Shown piece after piece: positions 52,259 through 62,450 of a DNA stretch of 64,000 nt. Position numbers and translations under genes: made by a program. Under the pieces are notes generated by a model. It was not told where the DNA came from. It saw only the letters and a program-made list of their open reading frames with translations, and searched no databases. This DNA comes from Zonotrichia leucophrys gambelii. Its lineage: Eukaryota; Chordata; Aves; Passeriformes; Passerellidae. The DNA lies in contig NC_088200.1 in NCBI RefSeq assembly GCF_028769735.1, positions 67,028,061-67,092,060 of the forward strand. Reading direction: 5' to 3'. Position 1 is the stretch's first letter, and each line of letters opens with the position of its first letter.

Positions 52259-53953
52259 CTATGACAAAAAAATAAGAAAGCAGACTTTAAAAAAATAAAT
52301 AAGAAAAAAAAGCTGCTTTTTGTTCAAAAATGGGGAAAATGAAGTATGAATTCAGGACTTGAAGATTCATTGTTTGAGAAAACACAGCAGCATCACTGTT
52401 AAACCATCAGCAACTCCATAACTAAAATCATTTTTTGTGTAAAGGTAAGCTAAACCACCACACATAAGGAAGGAACAGTCAAAGCTGATGATGCTTTACC
52501 CCTTGAATTTAAGCACGCTGAATACCTTCAGAGGTCTGGTTTACAGACACCACTGAATAATATATACCTTCATCCTGCTGAGCAAATTAAAGTAAATACT
52601 TATGGCCACCAACAATAAGATGTAATTGTCACAAAATAATGGTTTTTTGACAATTTCAGTATTTAAACCTTTCCTTTATGCTAGGAAATTGCTTTAGGCA
52701 TGTTTACAAGACCAAATGGAAGTTAGACTAAAATATTTGGTATGTATGTGTACAACCACTACATTAAGATTCTGATGTTTTTAAAATAGTTCAGAGAAAA
52801 AACACATCAGTCATGGTTAAACCACCATCACTCTGAAAAGAAAAGGCTGTCTGTCTCACTCTTTGCTTGTCCAGTGCCTAGCACAATGGGGACACTTTTT
52901 CCAACACCACCAGATGCTATCCCAATAAACAACATCAGCAAGCAAATAATTGCTGCCTACCTTTAATGCTAAAATTATGTCTTTGGTATTATGGTCATCC
53001 CCATTGCTGACTGCTATGACAAGGAATGAATGTTTCCATTCTATCCCAGCAGGGAAATCACTAACAGTTCATGCAGACAGTTCAAATTGTAGCATGTGAA
53101 TGTGCATCTAAAGGAAGAGAAGAAATCTGCATCTGCATCTAAAGGAAGAGAAGAAATCTGCAGCCAGAGTGAGTGCAGTGCAAGAGATGCTGTGCTGGCA
53201 TTGCCCCCTGAGTGTACTGAACTGTTCTGCTGGAGGCTCAGGAGGAAGAAGTGATACATGCAGCCAGGACTCACAGCACCAGCAAGTTTATGGTTTCAGT
53301 TTTAGTAAGAGAAAAACAGGGAGAGGGCATGACCCTCATCTAGTTTCCTTCTCTCTCCCTGTTAAGAAATTCTTTCTCACAGCACATTTCAGAGGTTCCT
53401 CAGAACAGACTGAGCTGAGGGCAGAGAGGACAGCCTCCTCCTTCCCTACCTGCCTTCCCTCTACGCGCTTTCACTGTTTCATCACGGATTAGACTTCTGC
53501 TGGATGACTTGAATTGGTTCACCTATACATGCAATCAGTGAGTGCCTCAGGGAAGGAGCGCTGTCACAAAGCCAGAGCAGGGGAAGGGTGGAGACATCCA
53601 TCTTTTGGAGACGGTAAGTTGTAGGAGCAGCTCAGCTGGTCACGTGGCTCCAGCCCAGCACGCAAAGCCATGCTTCTTGAATGGGGACAAGTCACAGACA
53701 GAAAAGAGCTATCTGCAAAAATTGAGGACAAAGGAAGAGCTACACATACTTATAAATCAGATAATCCAAATAGCTGCAGCTTAGGCTACAAGACACTTGG
53801 AAAAGTACTAGGTGCTCTAAACCAAATGTGGGCTGGTTTGGGGTTTTTTCATTTATCTGAGCAGAAACCATGAAGCAATATGCTGGTTTGCCCACACTTT
53901 CAGCAGACACTTGAACAAAGAAAAGGGAACCTGGAAGATACTAAGTATGTTAC
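52259..53953 (-). other. PPIC: PPIC intron 3
   Basis: This is a 1.7-kb intron with a perfect short tandem duplication at 53104-53161. A moderately GC-rich part (about 53160-53870) has open frames that resemble nothing I know. I see no exon. Confidence 0.75.
53104..53161. repeat. 31-bp tandem duplication
   Basis: Two adjacent copies start at 53104 and 53135. Both read GCATCTAAAGGAAGAGAAGA and then AATCTGCA before diverging. Confidence 0.92.
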
Positions 53954-54047
53954 CTCCTGATCCATCTCCAGCTGTAAAGTCTCCTCCTTGAATCATGAAG
54001 TCTTTGATCACACGATGAAATTTACTTCCTTTGTATCCATATCCTCT
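53954..54047 (-). CDS. PPIC: PPIC exon 3: catalytic arginine segment
   Basis: This is a 94-nt exon preceded on the minus strand by TTCTTAG and followed by GTAACA. It has 31 codons plus the first base of a split glycine. It encodes [18 protein letters not shown] and [28 protein letters not shown] is the cyclophilin signature: its Arg corresponds to catalytic Arg55 of CypA, its Phe to Phe60 and its Gln to Gln63. All are present, so the enzyme should be active. Confidence 0.97.
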
Positions 54048-54540
54048 CTAAGAAAATGAAATAATTCTTTAAATGAATGTAACATCCAGTTCTATATAAA
54101 ATCATAGGAAGTACACAAGTTGTGAACAGCTAGATTTCACAGAATATACCACTAAGGGATATAATACTGTCTAGAAACACATTAAACCAAGGTGCAGGTA
54201 AAAAACATCTAAACTGCACTACCACAAAGAAGGTATTTATTCAGGTGATCAAAGCCATTGTCTTTATTTGACTTTATTGTCTGTATCTGACCACAGTAAC
54301 TCCACATGCTAGATCTGCAAGGCAGGTACAGATTGAGGTGCTCATATCCAGCATCTCGTAATTACATCTTGCAAACCAAGGACCTGAGAAGACACACAGT
54401 AGTGCACATCCCTGGGGACAGCACCTGTGCACAGGCTCCAGTGAATGAAGACTGACAATTCACAACTGAAACAGCATTAAACACACACTGCTTTCCCAAG
54501 CCAAACCTGAGTACACAGCGGAAGAAAACCACAAACGTAC
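54048..54540 (-). other. PPIC: PPIC intron 2
   Basis: This is a 493-nt intron with a GTACGT donor and a CTTAG acceptor. It is unremarkable. Confidence 0.85.
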
Positions 54541-54654
54541 TTCTCCAGTTGCCAACGCAATGAAGTTCTCCACGGTCTTTGGGACAGCTTTTCCAAACAA
54601 TCCAATTACAATTCTGCCAACATCTTTGTCTCCAATCTTCACATCAAAGAACAC
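54541..54654 (-). CDS. PPIC: PPIC exon 2: start of cyclophilin domain
   Basis: This is a 114-nt exon of 38 whole codons, phase 0 on both sides, between CAG and GTACGT. It encodes [19 protein letters not shown], then [19 protein letters not shown]. These are the first strands and first helix of the cyclophilin barrel. The VPKTVENF(I/V)ALATGE stretch is diagnostic of cyclophilins. It differs from other vertebrate PPIC by only a few conservative changes. Confidence 0.97.
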
Positions 54655-56639
54655 CTGAATATTTTTGTGAAGGGAACAAAAGTGATATAGATGTGAGCAC
54701 AGCAAACAGCCAAGCTTTTCAAAGAGTAAGGTGGTAAGAAATTACTTCTAGCTGGTCTGTAGTAATAGTATCCTGCAATTCCTAAGGGTGCTGTTTCAGA
54801 GAAATCCTTTCAGAGCCACCAAAATCAGGTTATGCAGAAAACTGTTTGAGATATGGTGATTCTATGTTTTGATTCTTACTACTTTTAATGGCTCAGTGAG
54901 ACTGCTGTATCTCAAGTTTGAAGACAGTGTTCAAAAAGATTTTTCCCAAACATGTAAGCCTTTAAAGCTGAATGGAAAAATTAAATATGAAAGTAAGGAA
55001 GAACAACAATTCTATTCCCATATGGGGGAAATAACAAGGAACTATAGTACTGACACTCCCCACAAATGACCATTTGCTATCCACTCATAATCTTCACTGT
55101 GTAAGGTATCAGTACGTATACACAAAAGCCTAAATTCCATTGAATTGACAAACAGTGGGAAGAAAATCCTTTGGCTCAACCAAGCAGTTTCCTTCCTAAA
55201 CATGAATCCAAAACTAGGAGAGAAATAACCAGGCCAGATTATTCAGCTGATTGCCTAAATCTTCAATGTGTATGTCACTGAAAAGCAACTTCAAAAAGAC
55301 AAATGAGTTACAAGACATTATAATGAATCTATGAATGCATATTTGAATGTGCAAAAATGTTCCAATAATTACTGAAAATAGGAACAGCTGTCAGGAAATG
55401 AGGCATTTTGAAGTTCTGAAAAAGTTACATAAAGGCTATTACAACTTCTAGGAAACAGCAATGTGTACTCCTATGATGTGGTATTTGCTGTTCCTTGTGG
55501 CACTCAACCAAGTATTACTTGTCTGTAATGCTAAGAAATTAGTCCAATAATGATAATAAATGACCACAGTCTCTCCAACGTGAATGCTTCTTTCACGCTC
55601 TCCTACTAAACATTTCTACCATTTCTTGATCTTCTATGTGGTTTTGACTGTTGAACTTTTGGCTAACACTATAAAAGCGCTATAAAGGAAATAAAATTCC
55701 TTTTGATACACCTCATTCATTTCCTTGACACTTGGCACTGAATAACATGCTTCTTATATGTGCGGCTCCCAAAGTACTAACAGCACACTCTCACTAACTT
55801 TTTAATGGTTCTATAAACAAGTCTCTCTGAATTGTGCCGCCAGAGTTATCTAGGTAAGGGCCATTGCCTTCCTACATTTTCTAAAACCTTTGGCTATCTA
55901 TTTTGCCTGGAAATGTTGTTCTAGTAGGACTGCCTGAAATACATGGGCACATATAGGTAACAAGACCAAGGCTACCAAACAATCACCCCACAGAGCATGA
56001 ACATCACACACTTTGTTGACAGCACAAGGAGACAAGTTCGCCATACGCTGCAAGCCTAGCACAGCCACAAGGCTTCGTACGTGGCACTGCTGCTTGCCTA
56101 AGTAACAAACCCAGTACTTTTAAAAACGTGTCTCTGCATATTTTAGCCACAAAATCAAGTATGGAAATATTTGGTAGCCCTAGACACTATTTCTGCATAG
56201 AAAAGCCATGTTCTCATGAGTGTATTTCCACAGGTTCCCTGGAAATTCAGTGGGCATGTAGACTCTTGTGAGCTGGTTGATACAGTATTTTTAAATCTCA
56301 AAAAACATCTGGCCGAATTCTTCACCAAAAACTCTGAAAGAAAATAAATATTATAAATTTTCAGTCTTATTAATACTTTTATAAATATTTAATCGTATTT
56401 ACAATCTGCAGTTAAGTACTTCAAGACTGAAATGAAAAAAGAACACACCACTAAGAGTGGCTGGTTCTCATAAACAGATTCATATATAATTTACACAAGA
56501 TGCTGTACATCTACCTGAAAAAATGGACAAGAGCATTCAATTATTTAAGGAAACTAAAGTGACTTTGAAAGGAAGATCTCATGATTCTTAAAGACCAGCT
56601 AATGTAATAACCTCATAAATGCAAAATTACTGTATATGG

Positions 56640-57010
56640 TGTAAAGCCACAATAAGGGGGCCAAAATACATCTGGAATCATCCTGAGTGAAAGGTTTGCC
56701 TTTGGGCTTGTGAAGGTCAGAGAAGGAAAAGAAATAGAAATACTAGAAATAATTAAAATGGATATAGTAAAGAGATGGGCATAGCTATATCTGTACTGTG
56801 AGTTCACACCCTGAGTGTTGCATGTAATTTTGGTCTCTCTACTGCAGAATGATAAAACCAACCTAAAAAAATGTTAAAAAATGGGCAGAACAGATGCCCA
56901 ACGGGTATGGAATATCTTTTATATGAAGAAAGGTTATAGAAAGCTACTTAAACTGGAAGAGAGAAAACTGGTGTGATTTGATGAGCTCTGTAAAGTTACC
57001 ACTGCCTAGG
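56640..57010 (+). mobile_element. Ancient CR1-like LINE fragment
   Basis: The wording here is that of old amniote CR1/L2-type elements rather than the younger avian CR1s elsewhere in the window. The order is GAGTGTTGCATGTAATTTTG, GTCTCTCTACTGCAGAATGA, GGGTATGGAATATCTTTTAT, ATGAAGAAAGGTTATAGAAA, and CTGGAAGAGAGAAAACTG followed by GATTTGATGAGCTCTG. It is strongly diverged, and the left border is uncertain. Confidence 0.65.
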
Positions 57011-57889
57011 ACACAAAAAATTGGCAATGCAATTCTTTAGGTGCCACAGCAGTCAGAGAAAAGCATACCATTATGGCCCAGGCAAAAGAAATGAAGAAGG
57101 AAAGTACTTTATTCATAATTAAATAGGAATGTATTTCCAGAAGATTATTTGATGGTCAAATTTACCCTTCCTCCCCCAAAAAAAAATCAAATCTGTGGTC
57201 TAGAAGTCCATGGCAATGAAACTGTAAGCAGCTGCAGACAACAGAGGCAATGAAGCACAGAGATAAAGGCACAGTCCATGGCTTAGGATACTGAAGCCAT
57301 GCTAGAGCAAGCAGTTCAGCAAACAGCCCCTGCTGTTCCCGATCACACTTTCATGAGTGTAGGTGTCTTTCCCAGCATGGGCACACTCTCTCCTGACTAC
57401 AGGGGGAAAAACACTTGGGGGTTGAAACACAGAATTCCAAAGCTGGACTAAACATCCCACCTCCTGCACCAAACAAACACTTTTTGGAAAGAGATGCTGT
57501 CATGCTGCAGTAGTTAGGTGCCTCCCTATCCCGCCAGCCAGCCCCACAGCCCACAATCCATCTCCTGGGCAGTGCCATTGCAATCTGACCCAACCTCCCC
57601 ACTCAGTAGCGCCCCGTTGGATCCTCTCCAGAGTTTCAGCAGAGAGGAGGAATGAATAAAACCCATGGCACAGACGAGCCCCAGAGCAGTCAAACCTCGT
57701 GCCGCTCGGGGCAGCCTGGCAGCACCAGCAGCCACAAACTGCCCCGGCGGCAGCAGAGGCTGCAACAGCGCTGGAGGGGTGACGAATTTAAAAGTTTACA
57801 TTTCTGCAAGCCAGAGGGAGGCTCTGCTGGCCCGAACTCCGCCATGTGCCAGCGCCTACCGAAAGGAGGCATGCCCAAAGGGGTTAAAA

Positions 57890-57910
57890 ACCAACCAACC
57901 AACCAACCAA
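57890..57910. repeat. (CCAA)n microsatellite
   Basis: Five CCAA units, followed by GAAAACCCAATAA, lie near the intron-1 edge of the CpG island. Confidence 0.9.
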
Positions 57911-58107
57911 GAAAACCCAATAAGACGGCGAAGCTCGGGCGTTAGGCCAAGCCCTGTGTGCCCGGGGCGCGGCGCGGGGCCGGCTGTGGAGCGGGCCAGG
58001 GCAGAGACCGGCCGGCTGCCCCGGCACGCCGCCACGGCCGCGGGACCTCCCGGCCGCGGGCCCCGCCTGACCCGAACCGAGGCTTCCCGGCGGCGGGCGA
58101 GAGTCAC

Positions 58108-58206
58108 CTTGGCTGTCACGCTGGGTCCCCTCCTCTTGAAGGCGTCGGCCACAGGGGCCAGGAAGCACAGACAGGCCACGGCACCGAGCAGCGCCCCGCG
58201 GGCCAT
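58108..58206 (-). CDS. PPIC: PPIC exon 1: signal peptide and start codon
   Basis: This is a 99-nt exon of 33 codons, ending in AAG before a GTGACT donor. It encodes MARGALLGAVACLCFLAPVA, then DAFKRRGPSVTAK. A hydrophobic core (residues 5-19) follows one basic residue and ends in VADA, a good signal-peptidase site before Phe23. The mature protein then begins with the basic FKRRGPSVTAK segment typical of PPIC. The start codon has an ideal context (GCGCCATGG). The frame is open upstream with further ATGs, but these would bury the signal peptide. Confidence 0.95.
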
Positions 58207-58297
58207 GGCGCCGGCCGAGCGCTGCGGCGCCTGCGCCGGGGAAGGGCGGCTCCTCCCGCCGGGGCGGGGGGCTCCCGGCAGCGGCTGCCCGCCCCAG

Positions 58298-58458
58298 GGA
58301 GCGGTCATCCATCCCGGAGAAAGGCCAGCAGGCCCTGGGAGCGGCCAGCTATCCCGGGGAAAGGCCACCAATCCCGGGGGAAAGGCCACCCGTCCAGAGG
58401 AGAGGCCACCCATCCCAGGGAGGGGTCATCCATCCTGGAGAAGCCGTCACCATCACGG
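58298..58458. repeat. Degenerate 20-bp minisatellite in the PPIC promoter
   Basis: Eight head-to-tail units of about 20 bp lie 92-252 bp upstream of the PPIC start codon. Examples are GGAGCGGTCATCCATCCCGG, GGAGCGGCCAGCTATCCCGG, GGAAAGGCCACCAATCCCGG, GGAGGGGTCATCCATCCTGG and AGAAGCCGTCACCATCACGG. All share a purine-rich start, a GNCA core and a TCCCGG-type end. Units differ at several positions, so the array is old or evolving by point mutation. One unit contains CCAAT on the + strand. Confidence 0.85.
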
Positions 58459-58689
58459 CCGGAGTGATGACCCGCCGGGGCTGAGCTCCGGTCCTGGCGC
58501 CCTGGCTGGGTCTGGGGCGGGTGCTGCCCCTTCTGATGGGCGGCGGGAAGCCGGGTGCCCTCCGCCGGGCCGACCTCGCCCAGCGGGAAGTGCGGTACCG
58601 GAGAGGGGCACAGCCTTCGGCTTCGGCCGGGCTGTGGGCCCAGCAGGCTCCCACGGGTGGGTGAAGTAGCCAAAAGCAGTAAACGCTTG

Positions 58690-59297
58690 AGAGATTGAGC
58701 CAGCAGTGTGCCCTTGAGGGAAAGGGCAATGGTATCCTGGGCTGCATTCCAAAGAGTGTTGCCAGCAGGTGTAGGGAGGTGATGGTGCTCCTCAGCCCTG
58801 CTGAAGACTCATCTGGAGTGATCTGTCCATTTCTGGGTTCCTCAGCATAAAGGAAGTGTGGGGCTCCCAGAGCGGGTCCAGCACAGGGCAAGAAAAGGAC
58901 TGGAGCATGTCTCTTATGAGGAAAGGCAGAGAGAGATGGGCCTGCTCAGCCTGGAGAAAGGATGACTGACATGGGACCACATCAATGTCTATGAGTATCT
59001 GAAGGGAAGGTGTCAGGAGGATGGACCAGGCTCTGCCTGGTGGTGCCCAGAAACAGGATAAGAGGCAACAGGCAGAAACTGATACACAGGATGGTCCACC
59101 TGATTACAAGCAGAAACTTCTTCGCTGTGCAGGTGACTGCACGTTGGAACAGATTGTCCAGAGAGACTGCACAGTCTCCTTTACTGGAAATACTGAAGAA
59201 CTATCTGGGCTCAATCCGTGCTGTGTGCTCTAGGACAACCCACATGACAACCTTGTGGTCCCTTCCAACCTCAGCAGTTCTCTGATTCTGTGATTTT
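58690..59297 (+). mobile_element. CR1 LINE 3' fragment, plus orientation, next to the CpG island
   Basis: CR1 landmarks in order are TTGAGCCAGCAGTGTGCCC, GGCAATGGTATCCTGGGCTG, GTAGGGAGGTGATGGTGCTC, CTGGAGCATGTCTCTTATGA and GGAAAGGCAGAGAGAGATGG. Then follow CTGCTCAGCCTGGAGAAAGG, AGAAACAGGATAAGAGGCAA, GGTCCCTTCCAACCTCAGC and a terminal GATTCTGTGATTTTG. It is 5'-truncated and has no open frame for the element. Confidence 0.9.
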
Positions 59298-59884
59298 GGG
59301 AGTGAGTCGTTAGTCCTTCATATTTGCTGTATTTAATGTGCTAGAAACTACCGGAGCCTGTGAGGCACCTGTAGTACTTTTGGGTTCATTTGTGTTAGCT
59401 ATGGTGGTGCACTGCTTGTCAGCTTACACCTCTGGCTTTGGACAACAAACAAAAGTGCTGAAGGAATTCATCAAACACAAACATTTCTCCCAAGCCATTA
59501 TGTGCTAAAAAATCATTTGTATTCAGGACCTGTTTCAAATGGTGTTGCTGCGGCAGTCCCTAGAAAATTTGTAAATTGTAGCACACTGAAATTTTGTGGC
59601 CTGTCAGCTGCCAGCATACAAAAGTTGAAATGGATGCCAATGGACTGCAAGCAGGAAGCTGTCAGTGGCTTATGTAAGCACGCTCAGGCTTAAACCCAGC
59701 ATCACTGTGGTTCTGGGTGTATGGCATATCACTTCCACAGACAATTGTGAAGGCAGCCCAGAGCTCAGGTGCAGTGCCCAAGGGAGTGTGTGCTCTGCAC
59801 CACGCACGTGCGCTGCATGTCTGCCAAACCCCTCGGCTTCAGACTGTGCCTCAGCTGGCAGGTAGTAGAGACAATAGCCACAGA
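59298..59884. other. Spacer between two CR1 elements
   Basis: About 590 bp between the plus-oriented and minus-oriented CR1 fragments. I see no gene or repeat that I recognise. Confidence 0.7.
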
Positions 59885-60930
59885 CTCCTAGAATTGTTTA
59901 GGATCATCGAGTCCAACCATTAACCCAGCACCGCCAAGCCCAGCACTTAACCATGTCCTTAAGCACCACATCTACATGTCTTTTAAATACCTCCAGAGTT
60001 GGTGATTCTATCACTTCCCTGGATAGCCTGTTCAGTGTTCAACAGCCCTTTTCATGAACGAATTTTTCATAATATCCAACTGAAACCTCCTCTGGCACAG
60101 TTTAGAGATATTTCCTCTTGTCCTAAGGCTTTCTACATGCAAGAAAGAGGCTAACCCCCTCACTGCAGCCTCCTTTCAGGCTATTGCAAAGAGTGATCAG
60201 GTGTCCCCCTGGTTATCATTTTCTCCAGGCTGAACATCCCCAGCTCCCTCAGCTGCTCCTCATCAGACCTGAGCAACAGACTGTTCCCCACCTTTGTTGA
60301 CCTTCTCTGGACTCACTTCAGCACTTCAACATCTTTCCTGTAGTGAGGGGCCAAAAACTTAGCCCAGATTTTGAGGTGGCCTCACCAGTGCTCAATACAG
60401 GGTGACAATCTCTTTCTTGGTCATACTGGCCGCACCATTTTTGATACAGACTAGGATATCATTGGCCTTTTTGGCCACCTGGGCACAGCTGGCTCATGTT
60501 CAGCCTCTGCTGACCAGCACACCCAGGTCCTTTTCTGCTGGGTCACTTTACAGCCTCTCTGCCCCAAGCCTGTACTACCGCTTTGGGTTGTTGTGACCAA
60601 AGTGCAGGACCTGGCATTTCCTCTGTTAAACCTCATAATCGTGGCTTCAGCCCGTCAATTCAGCCTGTCCAGATCCCTCTGCAGAGCCTTCCAGCAATCA
60701 ACACTGCTACCCAACTTAGTGTCATCTGCAAACTGACACAGGGTGCACTTAACCCCCACATCCAGATCATGGATAAAGACTTTACACAGGGTTGTCCCCA
60801 GCACTGAGCCTGGGGATCAGCCCTTGTCAGTGGCCAGGAACTGGATGTAACTCCATTCACCTCCACTCTCTGGGCCTGGCTGTCCAGCTGGTTTTGGGCA
60901 GCCAGGGGTGCACTTGTCCATGAACAATGT
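59885..60930 (-). mobile_element. CR1 LINE, 5'-truncated, minus orientation, with RT remnant
   Basis: The 3' end is at 59885 (CCTAGAATTGTTTAGGATCA, then TCGAGTCCAACC). Upstream in the element's own direction come CR1 landmarks as far as the reverse transcriptase region near 60661-60890. There the FADDTKLG box is encoded. A one-base deletion relative to the copy at 33494 breaks its frame at the ADPQ-GSVLG position. An open frame of 160 codons at 60660-61142 runs across this break into the wrong frame and is not a gene. The 5' border, near 60930, is uncertain. Confidence 0.9.
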
Positions 60931-62208
60931 CTCTGCTGTGTGTTTTCAGGTGGCTTGTGCAGCTGACCAAAATGCCTACAATGCTTGAAGGGTTCAGGCA
61001 TGCTTGTGGAACATGTTCTCTCATGTAGACATTTGTCGGGCATCTGGTTCATGTACGGCAAGGCTTCTCTGAAACAAATACCGTAAGCTGGTACACTGGA
61101 AAGATCCACTTCAACATTCATTCCCCATCCAATCCAAAACATAGCATACCCTGATGCTCACTTTGGGATCTGTGGGGTGATCACAGACTGTGTTTCACAG
61201 AGGATATAACTTTTCTGCTCTTTTCCATTCTGCCCACATGCTGCCTGCACAAGTGTATCTGAGTGTAATGAGATTTCTCATCAGGCGACTACAGTAAAAG
61301 TTAATTTTGCGGGCACAGCAAAGGGCATGGTTACAGCTTCTGCCTTACATAGCACACGAGCAGAAGCCCCAAATTATCATCTTGCTTAATTGGTGACTGA
61401 CACAAATAAATCCTTTTTCCTCAAGAGGTGTAAAACATACTTGTAGTTCCTGAGTCAAAGAGCAATCTGGGCTAATCTAGGGCTTGGCTTTGACATCTGA
61501 CCTATGTGCTGGCATTTTGTATACAACTGAGGGTTTTACCAAAGCCCTGCCCCTAGGAGCTGCCATCAGCACTAGGGAATTTGGGGCTTCAGGGCATGGT
61601 TCAAGACATTTGTCCTGTAACTATTTAGGTCTGTTCATTTTAGTAAACCAAAACTAGTACATGTGTGTGTAGGTGGTTATGGCACTTCTCTGATCCCATT
61701 GCTAATGAGCACAATATTTATTGCACAATAATATCCTTTAAATATCAAAGCAGCCCCAAAAGGAAACATATGTCTCATATGATATATCCTTTGCATTGAT
61801 AATGGTATGTCAATGCATTTTCAGCAGGTATGTTAGTATGTGAGTTTACTCAGAGTAAACTGCATATATATATTCTCTGCCAGTTAGATAAGGTACTGAG
61901 AATTTAATATTATGATTCAGCTGCCTTCCTTGTGCTGCAAACACATAGCAATGATGCTCAACTAACTATAGCATTAAGATTTCCTGCGGAAATATAACAA
62001 AGGCTTACTGTTTTGTTCCAGTAGTAGGATATAAACTTTAAAAAAACTGTATTGCTTTATAAAATCATTAGACAGTTAATCATTGGACAGTTAAGGATTC
62101 TGTCTAATAGCGACAGAAACATTTTCAGTCTACATATGTATCTAATGACATAAGTCTCAATAGTTAAAATCCAGGAGGTGTAAACTTACCATTTCCATCT
62201 CTGTTTAG
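60930..62208. other. Intergenic flank, unassigned
   Basis: This is mixed-composition sequence without a recognisable gene, RNA or transposon. A TATATA run lies near 61863-61872. Confidence 0.65.
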
Positions 62209-62450
62209 AGAATCATAGAATCCCAGAATGATTTGAGTTGGAAGGAACCTTAAAGATCATCCAATTCCAACTCCCTTGCCATTAGCAGGTACCCCTTTCA
62301 CTAGACCAGGCTGCTCAGAGCCCATCCAACCTAGCTGTGAGCTCTTCCAGGGACAGGGCAGCCACAGCTTCTCTGGGCAGCCTGCTCCAGTGCCTCCCCA
62401 CCCCCACCATAAAGAATTTTCTTAATATCTAACTTAGACCTTTTAATCTT
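62209..62450 (-). mobile_element. CR1 LINE 3' fragment, minus orientation
   Basis: The + strand reads GAATCATAGAATCCCAGAAT, then GAGTTGGAAGGAACCTTAAA, GATCATCCAATTCCAACTCC, CTGCTCAGAGCCCATCCAAC and GCCTGCTCCAGTGCCTCCC. This is the reverse complement of a CR1 3' end, including its terminal ATAGAAT octamer repeats. About 240 bp remain. Confidence 0.9.

Larger units (their letters stand above)
54655..58107 (-). other. PPIC: PPIC intron 1
   Basis: This is a 3.5-kb intron. The end nearest exon 1 lies inside the CpG island. The interior has an ancient plus-oriented CR1/L2-like fragment (about 56640-57010) and otherwise AT-rich sequence. A GC-rich stretch at 57350-57680 leads into the island. Confidence 0.8.
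50320..58250 (-). other. PPIC: PPIC gene (cyclophilin C), complete coding sequence
   Basis: This is the span of the peptidyl-prolyl isomerase C gene. Five minus-strand exons with GT-AG borders join into 206 codons plus a stop: a cleavable signal peptide, a short basic stretch and one full cyclophilin domain. Exon lengths are 99, 114, 94, 185 and 129 nt, with consistent phases. Three things favour PPIC over PPIB: the [20 protein letters not shown] start, the VEVGDW end without an ER-retention motif, and the convergent SNX24 neighbour. The product catalyses cis-trans isomerisation of Xaa-Pro bonds in the secretory pathway and binds cyclosporin A. The transcription start and 3' end shown are estimates. 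Confidence 0.96.
57680..58660 (-). promoter_or_regulatory. PPIC: CpG island and promoter region of PPIC
   Basis: This is a sharply CpG-dense, GC-rich stretch, in contrast to the AT-rich remainder. It covers exon 1, the start of intron 1 and about 450 bp upstream. On the minus strand a GC box (CCCCGCCCC, at about 58260-58269) lies some 55-65 bp upstream of the start codon, and I see no TATA box there. This fits a broad, housekeeping-type CpG promoter. The transcription start is inferred to lie between about 58210 and 58300. The long open frames in this stretch on both strands are products of GC content. Confidence 0.85.

Noticed and set aside
57856..58413. Longer N-terminus for PPIC using upstream in-frame ATGs
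   Set aside because: It would place the clear signal peptide internally, and the extra sequence is translated minisatellite. The ATG at 58206 has an ideal context and fits the family length.
57665..58669. 334-codon open frame on the + strand over the CpG island
   Set aside because: It is antisense to PPIC exon 1 and the minisatellite, is dominated by Gly, Pro, Arg and Ala, and has no family resemblance. Long frames are expected where stop codons are rare in GC-rich DNA.
60660..61142. 160-codon minus-strand frame
   Set aside because: It is a chimera of unassigned sequence and CR1 reverse transcriptase read out of frame after a one-base deletion.
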